Positions 1-5,996 of a DNA stretch of 7,543 bases are shown one piece after another. Location of the stretch: assembly GCA_030695265.1 (NCBI GenBank), contig JAUYTA010000200.1, positions 1 through 7,543 on the forward strand. Reading direction: 5' to 3'. This DNA comes from Bacteroidota bacterium. Lineage in GTDB: Bacteria; Bacteroidota; Bacteroidia; Bacteroidales; Prolixibacteraceae. Below the pieces are notes generated by a model. That model did no database searches, had not been told where the DNA came from, and saw only the letters and a list, made by a program, of their open reading frames with translations. The position numbers and the translations under genes were made by a program. How positions within the stretch are numbered: the stretch's first letter is position 1; the number at the start of each line of letters is the position of its first letter.

Positions 1-888
1 AATACCATCGCCGGAATCATGAACGGTGCGCGTCAGGCTGAGGTTACCGTCAACGGAATTGGCGAACGCGCCGGAAATACTTCCCTTGAAGAAGTGGTGA
101 TGATCCTGAAAAGCCGTTATGCGATTCTGAATATTGACACCAACATCAATACAAAAAATATTTACAAAACCAGCCGTTTGGTTTCGAACCTGATGAACAT
201 GCCGGTTCAGCCAAACAAAGCGATCGTAGGCCGCAACGCTTTTGCACATTCCTCCGGAATTCATCAGGACGGTGTGTTGAAAAACCGCGAAAATTATGAA
301 ATCATGAACCCGCATGATGTGGGTATCAACGAGTCGAGCATCGTTCTGACAGCCAGAAGTGGACGTGCTGCTTTGAAGCACCGGATGGAAATCATGGGTT
401 TCGAGCTGGACAAGGAAAAACTGGATGAAGTGTATGAAAAATTCGTAAAACTGGCAGATAAGAAAAAGGATATCCGCGACGACGATGTTGCTGCTTTGGT
501 GGGCGACCTGAAACAAAAGGAACGCCGCATTAAACTTGATTTCCTTCAGGTAGTAACCGGAAAAGGATTGGTGCCGATTGCAAATGTCCGCCTGAATATT
601 GCCGGTGAGATTCTGGATGCCACTGCATCAGGAAACGGACCGGTTGACGCAGCACTGAAAGCAGTGAAGAAAATTATTCACCGGAAAGTAGTATTGGAAG
701 AATTCCTGATTCAGGCCATTACACGCGGAAGCGATGATCTTGGTAAAGTTCACATGCAGGTGAAACACGAGGACGATATTTATCACGGTTTTGGAGCCGA
801 CACCGATATTATTACCGCTTCGGTTGAGGCATTTCTGGACGCGATCAACAAAATTCCGGGAGCATCCAGAAAAGTCAAGAGTGAATAG
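1..888 (+). CDS. leuA: 2-isopropylmalate synthase, C-terminal part (5' end outside window)
   Basis: LeuA makes the first committed step of leucine synthesis in the cytoplasm: acetyl-CoA plus 2-oxoisovalerate gives 2-isopropylmalate. The reading frame is open from base 1, before the first ATG at 19, so the gene is truncated by the window; 295 residues are visible. Seen motifs are NGIGERAGN, near the end of the TIM-barrel catalytic domain, then [20 protein letters not shown], which carries the conserved H-x-D of the linker subdomain. Next comes the C-terminal LeuA allosteric domain, from about base 530, with SGNGPVDA and GADTDI, which in the family forms the leucine feedback site. The match to Escherichia coli LeuA is close and colinear, and the stop TAG lies at 886-888. 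The paralogue at 3542-5080 shares the same architecture; this copy, with its HQDG and GNGPVDA motifs, is the classical LeuA. A 346-base repeat-filled spacer separates it from leuC. Confidence 0.96.
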   Translation, partial: NTIAGIMNGARQAEVTVNGIGERAGNTSLEEVVMILKSRYAILNIDTNINTKNIYKTSRLVSNLMNMPVQPNKAIVGRNAFAHSSGIHQDGVLKNRENYEIMNPHDVGINESSIVLTARSGRAALKHRMEIMGFELDKEKLDEVYEKFVKLADKKKDIRDDDVAALVGDLKQKERRIKLDFLQVVTGKGLVPIANVRLNIAGEILDATASGNGPVDAALKAVKKIIHRKVVLEEFLIQAITRGSDDLGKVHMQVKHEDDIYHGFGADTDIITASVEAFLDAINKIPGASRKVKSE

Positions 889-894
889 GAATAA

Positions 895-909
895 AGTCGC
901 AGTCGCAGT
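895..909. repeat. AGTCGC short tandem repeat
   Basis: AGTCGC occurs twice in tandem (895-900, 901-906), followed by a partial third unit AGT; TCGCAG recurs at 916-921. It lies seven bases after the leuA stop. On the other strand it reads as CTGCGACTGCGACT, which makes a spurious peptide segment RLKTATAT. I recall such tracts as frequent in Bacteroidota spacers, but that was not checked here. No function is visible. Confidence 0.5.
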
Positions 910-1022
910 TTTCAATCGCAGAACAGTGTCGGGTTCGTCAAGTGTGATCAACCGTTATTAAGCAAAAGGAAAACTGAAAGTTTATTATCGAAGCGATCTA
1001 TCCTTTGCCGTCTGCTTTAGCG

Positions 1023-1043
1023 TTCGACTGAGCTCACGCCGAA
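1023..1043. repeat. TTCG...CGAA spacer repeat with TGAGCTCA palindrome
   Basis: Complementary ends TTCG (1023-1026) and CGAA (1040-1043) enclose a perfect 8-base palindrome TGAGCTCA (1029-1036). The sequence resembles a dispersed Bacteroidota intergenic repeat I have seen as TTCGACTGAGCTCACGCCGAAG-like strings. Only one copy is in this window, so the repeat status rests on memory rather than on evidence here. Confidence 0.35.
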
Positions 1044-1072
1044 GCCCAACGGACATGGTAACAGCGAAAAAA

Positions 1073-1119
1073 CCGTCCGCGAGTTAATGCTGATCAAGGT
1101 AAATTCTTTCTACGGACGG
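1073..1119. repeat. CGTCCG hairpin element, copy 1
   Basis: The ends CCGTCCG (1073-1079) and CGGACGG (1113-1119) are a perfect 7-base inverted repeat around a 33-base interior. A second copy at 2760-2807 has the same ends, nearly the same length (48 against 47), the same orientation and a shared ATGCTGA at the same interior position. The outermost pair is C-G here and T-A in copy 2, a change that keeps pairing. The two copies bracket leuC. The element could be a small non-autonomous mobile element or a conserved RNA hairpin; the sequence does not decide. Confidence 0.6.
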
Positions 1120-1183
1120 AAAAGAAATAGCCTTCAGAAATGAGGATATAAAAATTAATAATATTCAATAATGGTAGCGCCAG

Positions 1184-1218
1184 CTCCCCTCTCTTTTGGC
1201 GAGGGGTTGGGGGTGAGG
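1184..1218 (+). repeat. GC-rich hairpin repeat with G-rich tail, ahead of leuC
   Basis: CCCCTC (1186-1191) pairs with GAGGGG (1201-1206) around a 9-base loop, followed by a G-rich tail TTGGGGGTGAGG (1207-1218). It ends 16 bases before the leuC ATG. Read as protein it gives PLSFGEGLGVR, a string I associate with mis-called Bacteroidota ORFs made of this repeat. A related layout lies before leuD (2895-2933). The tail is too far from the ATG for a normal Shine-Dalgarno, but the hairpin would sit in the 5' side of the leuC translation start region of any leuA-leuC transcript. Confidence 0.6.
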
Positions 1219-1234
1219 CCTATAACAAATAACA

Positions 1235-2635
1235 ATGAACGCAAAAACTTTATTCGACAAAATTTGGGATTCGCATGTGGTGAAAGAGGTGGAAGGCGGC
1301 CCAAGTGTTTTATACATCGATCAGCATTTGATTCACGAAGTTACCAGTCCCGTGGCATTTCTTGGACTTGATAAACGTGGATTGAAAGTGCTTCGTCCGG
1401 AGAAAACTGTTGCCACTCCCGACCACAATGTACCAACCATCGATCAGCACCTGAGTATCAAAGACGAAATGTCGCGAAACCAGGTTGAGATGCTGAAGAA
1501 AAATTGCGCCAATCATGGCATTGTTTACCATGGATTGGGAAGCGAAGGCCACGGAGTGGTTCATATCATTGGTCCTGAAATGGGTTTAACCAAACCGGGA
1601 ATGACCATCGTTTGCGGCGACAGCCATACTTCAACGCACGGCGCTTTCGGAGCAATCGCTTTTGGAATAGGCACCAGCGAAGTTGAAATGGTGTTCGCGA
1701 GTCAATGCGTCATGCAACCGAAACCAAAGAAAATGCGCATTTCGGTGAACGGTAAACTAAACAAAGGTGTAACTGCCAAAGACATTGCATTATACGTTAT
1801 CGCTCAGATTTCAACTTCAGGAGGAACCGGACATTTTGTGGAATTTGCCGGAACAGCCATCGAAAGTTTATCGATGGAGGGCCGTATGACTCTTTGCAAC
1901 ATGAGCATCGAATGTGGCGCCCGTGGCGGAATGATTGCTCCCGACCAAACTACTTTCGACTACGTTAAAGGCCGTCAGTTTGCTCCAAAAGGCGCCGATT
2001 GGGATAAAGCTTTGGCATACTGGAAAACGTTGAAATCGGATGATGGTGCAGTTTTCGATACTGAATATTTCTATGATGCAGCCAATATTGAGCCGATGAT
2101 TACATTCGGAACCAATCCCGGAATGGGAATAGGCATTTCTCAATATGTTCCAAACAGCAATAAACTGACAGGCAGCGATAAGCTGACCTACGAAAAATCG
2201 CTGAAATACATGGGCTATGATCAGGGAGAAAAAATGATTGGCAAGAAAATCGACTATGTTTTCGTTGGAAGTTGCACCAATGGCCGGATTGAAGACTTTC
2301 GTGCTTTTGCCGGTTTCGTGAAAGGCAAGAAAAAAGCTGATAATGTGACTGCCTGGATTGTTCCCGGATCGCGTGCTGTTGAGAAACAAATCATTGCTGA
2401 AGGTTTGGTTGAAATTCTGAATGAAGCAGGTTTCGAGTTGCGTCAGCCCGGATGTTCAGCTTGTCTGGCAATGAACGACGATAAAATTCCTGAAGGAAAA
2501 TATTCAGTTTCTACCTCGAACCGCAACTTCGAAGGCCGTCAGGGACCCGGCGCCCGTACATTGCTCGCCAGTCCGCTCACCGCCGCCGCCGCTGCTGTAA
2601 CAGGGAAGATTACTGATCCGAGAGAGTTTCTTTAG
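1235..2635 (+). CDS. leuC: 3-isopropylmalate dehydratase large subunit
   Basis: LeuC, with LeuD, forms isopropylmalate isomerase, an aconitase-family [4Fe-4S] enzyme that converts 2-isopropylmalate to 3-isopropylmalate. The 466 residues equal the length of Escherichia coli LeuC. Visible motifs are [14 protein letters not shown] (126-139), VGSCTNGR with Cys347, and PGCSACLA with Cys407 and Cys410; these three cysteines are the cluster ligands and fall at the same positions as in E. coli. The Ala-rich [10 protein letters not shown] near the C-terminus is normal for the family. The start ATG gives [14 protein letters not shown], matching family N-termini; no Shine-Dalgarno is seen, only an A-rich leader, which is usual in Bacteroidota. 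If the nearby paralogue is a citramalate synthase, the same isomerase would also convert citramalate to 3-methylmalate. The gene is intact and flanked by two copies of the CGTCCG element. Confidence 0.98.
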   Translation: MNAKTLFDKIWDSHVVKEVEGGPSVLYIDQHLIHEVTSPVAFLGLDKRGLKVLRPEKTVATPDHNVPTIDQHLSIKDEMSRNQVEMLKKNCANHGIVYHGLGSEGHGVVHIIGPEMGLTKPGMTIVCGDSHTSTHGAFGAIAFGIGTSEVEMVFASQCVMQPKPKKMRISVNGKLNKGVTAKDIALYVIAQISTSGGTGHFVEFAGTAIESLSMEGRMTLCNMSIECGARGGMIAPDQTTFDYVKGRQFAPKGADWDKALAYWKTLKSDDGAVFDTEYFYDAANIEPMITFGTNPGMGIGISQYVPNSNKLTGSDKLTYEKSLKYMGYDQGEKMIGKKIDYVFVGSCTNGRIEDFRAFAGFVKGKKKADNVTAWIVPGSRAVEKQIIAEGLVEILNEAGFELRQPGCSACLAMNDDKIPEGKYSVSTSNRNFEGRQGPGARTLLASPLTAAAAAVTGKITDPREFL

Positions 2636-2637
2636 AG

Positions 2638-2668
2638 CCCCCTTCTAATTCCCCCGAAGGGGGAAGGT
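2638..2668. repeat. GC-rich hairpin repeat right after leuC
   Basis: Two alternative stems share one strand: CCCCCTTC (2638-2645) with GAAGGGGG (2656-2663), 8 pairs; and TTCCCCC (2649-2655) with GGGGGAA (2659-2665), 7 pairs around a GAA loop. They cannot form together. The element starts two bases after the leuC stop and ends in GGTTT. It resembles the C/G hairpins at 1184 and 2895. It could slow or end transcription after leuC, but there is no clear T-tract, so I do not call it a terminator. Confidence 0.55.
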
Positions 2669-2694
2669 TTGGCCTACGATTCGCGATTGTTTGA

Positions 2695-2739
2695 GCCCTG
2701 AAAGGGCAAAATAATATAGCCCGGGGCAACGCCCCGGGT
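2695..2739. repeat. Double-hairpin GC-rich repeat (GCCCT...AGGGC / CCCGGGGC...GCCCCGGG)
   Basis: The first stem is GCCCT (2695-2699) with AGGGC (2703-2707), loop GAA. After an AT-rich linker comes a perfect 8-pair stem CCCGGGGC (2720-2727) with GCCCCGGG (2731-2738), loop AAC, extendable by one G-T pair. I recognise this two-hairpin form, GAAAGGGC then CCCGGGGCAACGCCCCGGG, as a widely dispersed bacterial intergenic repeat, frequent in Bacteroidota; that is from memory. Its function is unknown to me. It lacks a following T-run. Confidence 0.65.
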
Positions 2740-2759
2740 AAAAATGGGAAAAAGAAAAA

Positions 2760-2807
2760 TCGTCCGTGAATAAATGCTGAGAAAAGCGGTATCCAGATTT
2801 CGGACGA
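2760..2807. repeat. CGTCCG hairpin element, copy 2
   Basis: TCGTCCG (2760-2766) pairs with CGGACGA (2801-2807) around 34 bases. Compared with copy 1 at 1073-1119, the first 17 bases after CGTCCG match in form (GA..TAATGCTGA against GAATAAATGCTGA), while the second half has diverged. The outermost base pair is swapped from C-G to T-A. It shares orientation with copy 1, so the two are direct repeats around leuC. Confidence 0.55.
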
Positions 2808-2830
2808 AATTGCAAAAACAAAAAATAATT

Positions 2831-2880
2831 AATATCCAATTTTGAATAACCAATGTCCAATATCCAAATCTTGACCGAGA
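2831..2880 (-). repeat. TTGGATATTG dispersed repeat, minus-oriented copy
   Basis: Read on the minus strand, bases 2867 down to 2831 match bases 5130-5166 of the plus strand at 33 of 37 positions without gaps. Both copies are also preceded, on their own strand, by TCTCGGTC (2880-2873 here; 5107-5114 there), though at different spacing (5 and 15 bases). Translated, both give a string like DIGYS.LDI. The pair is inverted and brackets leuD and the LeuA paralogue. Confidence 0.7.
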
Positions 2881-2894
2881 TTCGGGAGTGCCAA

Positions 2895-2933
2895 AAGCCT
2901 TCCCGGTTTTACCGGGAGAGGTTGGAGGGGCTT
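2895..2933 (+). repeat. Two-level hairpin repeat ahead of leuD
   Basis: The inner stem TCCCGGT (2901-2907) with ACCGGGA (2911-2917) has a TTT loop. An outer stem AAGCC (2895-2899) with GGCTT (2929-2933) encloses it together with a G-rich segment GAGGTTGGAGGGG. The element ends 14 bases before the leuD ATG. Translating it in the leuD frame yields [12 protein letters not shown], so a GTG at 2888 would give leuD a false 20-residue extension. Its layout parallels the element before leuC. Confidence 0.6.
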
Positions 2934-2947
2934 CTAATTTTTTTACT

Positions 2948-3532
2948 ATGAGTTACGATAAATTTACAACATTAACATCGCCGGCAGTTCCGCTGCCAAT
3001 TGAAAATATTGATACTGACCAGATTATTCCGGCCCGTTTCCTGAAAGCCGTTGAGCGCAAAGGTTTTGGCGATAACCTGTTTCGCGACTGGCGGTACGAT
3101 AAAAACAACCAACCCATTGCCGATTTCCCGCTGAATCAATCGAAATATTCAGGAAAAATTCTTGTGGGAGGTAAAAACTTCGGAAGTGGTTCGAGCCGCG
3201 AACACGCAACCTGGGCTGTTTATGACTATGGTTTCCGCGTGGTTGTTTCGAGCTTTTTTGCCGATATTTTTCAGGGAAATGCCCTGAACAGTGGCATCCT
3301 TCCTGTGGTGGTTTCTCCTGAATTTCTGGAGAAAATTTTTGCCGCCATCGAAGCCGATAACAATTCACAGTTCGAGGTTGATCTGCAGAATCAGAAATTC
3401 ACCATAAAAGCAACCGGCGAATCGGCTGATTTTACCATCAATCCATACAAAAAACATTGTTTGGCAAACGGACTCGACGATATCGACTATCTTGTAGATA
3501 TGAAAGAAGAGATCGCCGCGTTTGAAAAATAA
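2948..3532 (+). CDS. leuD: 3-isopropylmalate dehydratase small subunit
   Basis: LeuD is the swivel-domain subunit of isopropylmalate isomerase and completes the active site of LeuC. The 194 residues agree with the usual length of about 200. Motifs in order are [19 protein letters not shown] (14-32), [14 protein letters not shown] (77-90), the substrate-binding loop, FADIFQGN (104-111), and [11 protein letters not shown] (169-179). I chose the ATG at 2948. An in-frame GTG at 2888 would add 20 residues that are only translated hairpin repeat, and [16 protein letters not shown] fits the family N-terminus. There is no Shine-Dalgarno; an AT-rich tract (2935-2947) precedes the start. The downstream LeuA paralogue begins 9 bases after the stop, so these two are surely co-transcribed. 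Confidence 0.96.
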   Translation: MSYDKFTTLTSPAVPLPIENIDTDQIIPARFLKAVERKGFGDNLFRDWRYDKNNQPIADFPLNQSKYSGKILVGGKNFGSGSSREHATWAVYDYGFRVVVSSFFADIFQGNALNSGILPVVVSPEFLEKIFAAIEADNNSQFEVDLQNQKFTIKATGESADFTINPYKKHCLANGLDDIDYLVDMKEEIAAFEK

Positions 3533-3541
3533 AAACGTATT

Positions 3542-5080
3542 ATGACAGGAAAAGTAGTGGAAGTAAAAGATCAGATGCTTAGTATAATGGATACTACCCT
3601 GAGGGATGGCGAACAAACCTCGGGTGTATCGTTCACCGACAAGGAGAAATTAAGCGTTGCAAGAATTCTTCTGGAAGATGTAAAAGTAGATCGTATCGAA
3701 ATTGCTTCGGCCAGGGTTTCGGATGGAGAATTCGCTGCTGCCAAAAGGGTAATGGAATGGGCGAAAGAAAAAGGACGTTTGCACCAGGTAGAAATACTTG
3801 GTTTTGTGGATGGAAAAATTTCGCTCGACTGGATCAATTCAGCCGGTGGGAAAGTCCTCAATTTGCTTTGCAAAGGTTCATACAAACACGTTACCCAGCA
3901 ACTGCGCAAAACTCCGGAACAGCACATCGAAGACATCAAAAAATCGATTGCTTATGCCGATGAACTTGGAATCCGGGTGAATGTTTACCTGGAAGACTGG
4001 TCGAACGGAATGCGAAACTCCCGCGATTACGTGCATTTTATGGTGGGTGAACTGCTGAAACTGAAAATCGACCGCATCATGTTGCCCGATACACTTGGTA
4101 TTCTTGACCCGGATGAAACATACGATTTCTGCAAAGAAATAATCGAAACTTTTCCTGAAGGACGTTTTGATTTTCATGCACACAATGATTACGATCTGGC
4201 TGTTGGCAATGTCTTTCATGCTATCAAAGCAGGTATAAGATGTGTGCACACTACTGTAAACGGACTGGGCGAACGTGCAGGTAACGCACCACTTTCAAGC
4301 GTAATTGCAACGGTAAAAGATCACCTGAAAATGCAAACGCTGGTCAACGAATCAATGCTGAACAAAGTCTCACGTTTGGTCGAATCGTTCTCCGGAATCC
4401 GTATTCCAACCAATAAACCGCTCATCGGTGAATTTGTGTTTACCCAATGTAGCGGAATCCATGCCGATGGCGACAGTAAAAATAACCTGTATTTCAACGA
4501 TTTGCTTCCTGAACGCTTTGGCCGTACCCGTGTTTACGCGCTGGGTAAAACTTCAGGAAAAGCAAATATTAAGAACAACCTTGAAGAACTTGGGATTGAA
4601 CTCGACCCGGCATCCTTGAAACTGGTTACCGATCGGATCATTGAACTGGGCGACCGCAAGGAAACAGTCACCATTCAGGATCTTCCGTATATTGTTGCCG
4701 ATGTGCTGAACGAAGAAAATACAGTGTCGAAAATTAAGCTGGTCAACTATTCCCTGTCGCATGCTATGGGATTAAAACCGACAGCAACAGTCAGTATCAT
4801 CGTGAACGACATTCAGTTTGAAGCAACCGCCGCAGGTGATGGTCAATACGATGCATTTATGAATGCGATCAAATCCATTTACAAGGAGGTTGGCAAAACA
4901 CTTCCGAAGCTGGTTGATTATTCGGTTTCAATTCCTCCGGGCGGAAAAACCGATGCTTTGGTCGAAACGCTGATTACCTGGGAATTGGACCGCGAATTTA
5001 AAACCCGAGGCCTCGACTCTGACCAGACGGCAGCAGCCATCAAAGCAACTTTCAGGATGTTGAATAATCTGGAAAACTGA
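3542..5080 (+). CDS. cimA: LeuA-family synthase, predicted (R)-citramalate synthase
   Basis: The protein has 512 residues with the LeuA architecture: catalytic barrel with DTTLRDGEQTSG (17-28), metal-ligand HxH in FHAHND (211-216), NGLGERAGN (240-248), GIHADGD (305-311), and a C-terminal allosteric domain (about 395-512). It follows Leptospira interrogans CimA, as I recall that sequence, almost without gaps at an offset of +5 in the barrel. At that offset the published pyruvate-pocket residues Leu81, Leu104 and Tyr144 correspond to Leu86, Leu109 and Tyr149 here, whereas isopropylmalate synthases carry polar residues there. Arg21/Asp22 and Glu151 are also kept. In the regulatory domain most recalled isoleucine contacts (Tyr436, Asp437, Leu457, Tyr460, Ile464, Val474, Gln495) are present. 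Predicted reaction: acetyl-CoA plus pyruvate to (R)-citramalate, feeding isoleucine through LeuCD and LeuB. Automated annotation would probably say 2-isopropylmalate synthase; the family is certain, the substrate is inferred. Confidence 0.85.
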   Translation: MTGKVVEVKDQMLSIMDTTLRDGEQTSGVSFTDKEKLSVARILLEDVKVDRIEIASARVSDGEFAAAKRVMEWAKEKGRLHQVEILGFVDGKISLDWINSAGGKVLNLLCKGSYKHVTQQLRKTPEQHIEDIKKSIAYADELGIRVNVYLEDWSNGMRNSRDYVHFMVGELLKLKIDRIMLPDTLGILDPDETYDFCKEIIETFPEGRFDFHAHNDYDLAVGNVFHAIKAGIRCVHTTVNGLGERAGNAPLSSVIATVKDHLKMQTLVNESMLNKVSRLVESFSGIRIPTNKPLIGEFVFTQCSGIHADGDSKNNLYFNDLLPERFGRTRVYALGKTSGKANIKNNLEELGIELDPASLKLVTDRIIELGDRKETVTIQDLPYIVADVLNEENTVSKIKLVNYSLSHAMGLKPTATVSIIVNDIQFEATAAGDGQYDAFMNAIKSIYKEVGKTLPKLVDYSVSIPPGGKTDALVETLITWELDREFKTRGLDSDQTAAAIKATFRMLNNLEN

Positions 5081-5084
5081 GAGA

Positions 5085-5105
5085 GTTTCAGGTTTCAAGT
5101 TTCAG
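5085..5105. repeat. GTTTCAR heptamer tandem repeat
   Basis: Three 7-base units follow each other exactly: GTTTCAG (5085-5091), GTTTCAA (5092-5098), GTTTCAG (5099-5105). They begin four bases after the stop of the LeuA paralogue. Such GTTTCAGGTTTCAAGTTTCAG tracts are, as I recall, common in Bacteroidota spacers. Unit number could vary between strains by slippage. Confidence 0.7.
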
Positions 5106-5106
5106 G

Positions 5107-5166
5107 TCTCGGTCGCGTAGTAAGGTATTTTGGATATTGTATATTGGTTATTCATTATTGGATATT
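5107..5166 (+). repeat. TTGGATATTG dispersed repeat, plus-oriented copy
   Basis: It begins with TCTCGGTC (5107-5114) and its core 5130-5166 matches the minus strand of 2831-2867 at 33 of 37 positions. The core itself has a near-duplicated GGATATTG/GGATATT at both ends. An in-frame ATG at 5137 inside it would give the following methyltransferase a false N-terminus, MYIGYSLLDI. Confidence 0.7.
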
Positions 5167-5178
5167 TTTTTAAATTTA

Positions 5179-5898
5179 ATGATCCCTCAACAAATAAAAT
5201 CAACTTCTGAAGCCATTCGTGAGAACTTCGACCAGCAGGTTGAACGTTTTTCCAATATTGAAACAGGTCAGTCAACAGCCATCGATTCGCCTTTGTGCAT
5301 GGAACTGGTTGCAAGGTCGGCCGCTTTGCTCAATCCTGATGCCCGACGGGTAATGGATTTGGGCTGTGGCGGCGGAAATTATGCCGTTAAAGTCACCTCA
5401 TTACTTCCTGACGTTGACTGCACCTTAATCGACCTGAGCGCGAACATGCTGGCCAAAGCAGAAGAGCGGGTTCGTGAAAACATTACCGGAATGGTTACTA
5501 CAATTCAGGGTGATTACCGCGATATTCAGTTGGAAGAAAACGCCTATGATGTCATTACTGCCGGAACCACGCTGCACCATTTACGCGAAGATCAGGAATG
5601 GGAAATGGTTTTTACCAAAATATTCAAATCATTGAAAACTGGCGGAACTTTCTGGATCAACGACATTGTGATTGGCGAAACCGACGAAATCAATCAGATA
5701 ATGTTGGGCGGTTGGCTCAGCATTCTAAAGAAACAAGTTAGTCCGGAAGAAATTGAAATGTACATGGGACGCTACGAAACGGAAGACACTCCACGAACAT
5801 TGAGTTATCAACTGGACTTAATGAAACAAGTCGGATTTTCAGAAACAATAGTTTTGCACAAACATTTTAACTTTGCCGCATTTGGTGCAAGGAAATGA
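5179..5898 (+). CDS. Class I SAM-dependent methyltransferase, substrate unknown
   Basis: The 239-residue protein has the Rossmann methyltransferase signatures in order: motif I VMDLGCGGGNYA (58-69), the acidic end of strand 2 in LIDLSANML (83-91) with Asp85 expected to hold the SAM ribose, GDYRD (111-115), YDVITAGTTLHHL (123-135), and LKTGGTFWINDIV (152-164). An N-terminal helical region (1-55) and a C-terminal lid-like segment (about 165-239, ending FAAFGARK) flank the core. No signal peptide or membrane segment is seen, so it is probably cytoplasmic with a small-molecule substrate. I chose ATG 5179 because the upstream ATG at 5137 lies in a dispersed repeat. It sits between the LeuA paralogue and leuB on the same strand, with repeat-filled spacers on both sides. 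It may act on a leucine-pathway acid, or may simply have been inserted there; the sequence does not tell. Confidence 0.9.
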   Translation: MIPQQIKSTSEAIRENFDQQVERFSNIETGQSTAIDSPLCMELVARSAALLNPDARRVMDLGCGGGNYAVKVTSLLPDVDCTLIDLSANMLAKAEERVRENITGMVTTIQGDYRDIQLEENAYDVITAGTTLHHLREDQEWEMVFTKIFKSLKTGGTFWINDIVIGETDEINQIMLGGWLSILKKQVSPEEIEMYMGRYETEDTPRTLSYQLDLMKQVGFSETIVLHKHFNFAAFGARK

Positions 5899-5928
5899 GA
5901 AATAACACAAGACAAAACAAAAATAATG

Positions 5929-5996
5929 TAACCACATAGGCTCATAGTTCACATAGAAAAAGAAATAAAAATGTGCCCTATGTGCCTATGTGGTTA
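5929..5996. repeat. Long palindromic repeat before leuB
   Basis: The arms 5929-5947 and 5978-5996 are 19 bases long and complementary at 18 positions; both contain ACCACATAGG and its complement. Inside, CACAT (5950-5954) can pair with ATGTG (5971-5975) after a 2-base internal loop, extending the hairpin. The remaining loop is A-rich. The right arm is followed by a short A-run (5996-6003), so on the minus strand it would precede Ts in the wrong position for plus-strand termination. I recall CACATAGGCACATAG palindromes as dispersed Bacteroidota repeats. In a cimA-methyltransferase-leuB transcript it would form a strong hairpin about 45 bases before the leuB start. Confidence 0.75.

Larger units (their letters stand above)
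889..1234. other. Repeat-rich spacer between leuA and leuC
   Basis: No convincing gene lies in these 346 bases. From left to right they hold an AGTCGC tandem tract (895-909), a TTCG...CGAA repeat (1023-1043), a hairpin element with CGTCCG/CGGACG ends (1073-1119), an AT-rich stretch (1141-1173), and a C/G-rich hairpin with a G-rich tail (1184-1218) just before leuC. I looked for the Bacteroidota promoter form TAnnTTTG and saw only an off-spacing near match (TA at 999-1000, TTTG at 1004-1007). I do not call a promoter. Co-transcription of leuA and leuC is likely from gene order but not shown. Confidence 0.7.
2636..2947. other. Repeat-rich spacer between leuC and leuD
   Basis: This 312-base stretch holds no gene. 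It contains five repeat elements in a row: C/G hairpin (2638-2668), GCCC...GGGC and CCGGGG hairpins (2695-2739), CGTCCG element copy 2 (2760-2807), a copy of the GGATATT-type repeat in minus orientation (2831-2867), and a hairpin with an AAGCC/GGCTT outer stem (2895-2933) just before leuD. LeuC and LeuD are two subunits of one enzyme and are often nearly adjacent, so this much insertion between them is notable. Confidence 0.75.

Noticed and set aside
999..1007. Possible Bacteroidota -7 promoter element (TA...TTTG)
   Set aside because: Spacing is one base too long for TAnnTTTG and no -33 TTTG is seen at the right distance.
1087..1143. Possible leader peptide of 18 residues (MLIKVNSFYGRKRNSLQK) before leuC, with a similar ATGCTG start at 2774 before leuD
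   Set aside because: No run of leucine or isoleucine codons as an attenuator would need, and the shared start is simply part of the repeated CGTCCG element.
1171..1371. Plus-strand open frame of 66 residues starting APLSFGEGLGVR
   Set aside because: Its first part is translated hairpin repeat and the rest overlaps leuC in another frame.
1868..2389. Minus-strand open frame of 173 residues inside leuC
   Set aside because: Antisense shadow of a clear leuC; no family resemblance.
2579..2597. GCC-rich tract at the end of leuC as a repeat expansion
   Set aside because: It encodes the conserved TAAAAAV segment found in LeuC proteins generally.
2645..2860. Minus-strand open frame of 71 residues in the leuC-leuD spacer
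   Set aside because: It is made entirely of three repeat types read as protein ([31 protein letters not shown]); no coding signal.
5085..5105. CRISPR-like tandem array
   Set aside because: Units are 7 bases, contiguous and without spacers; a simple tandem repeat.
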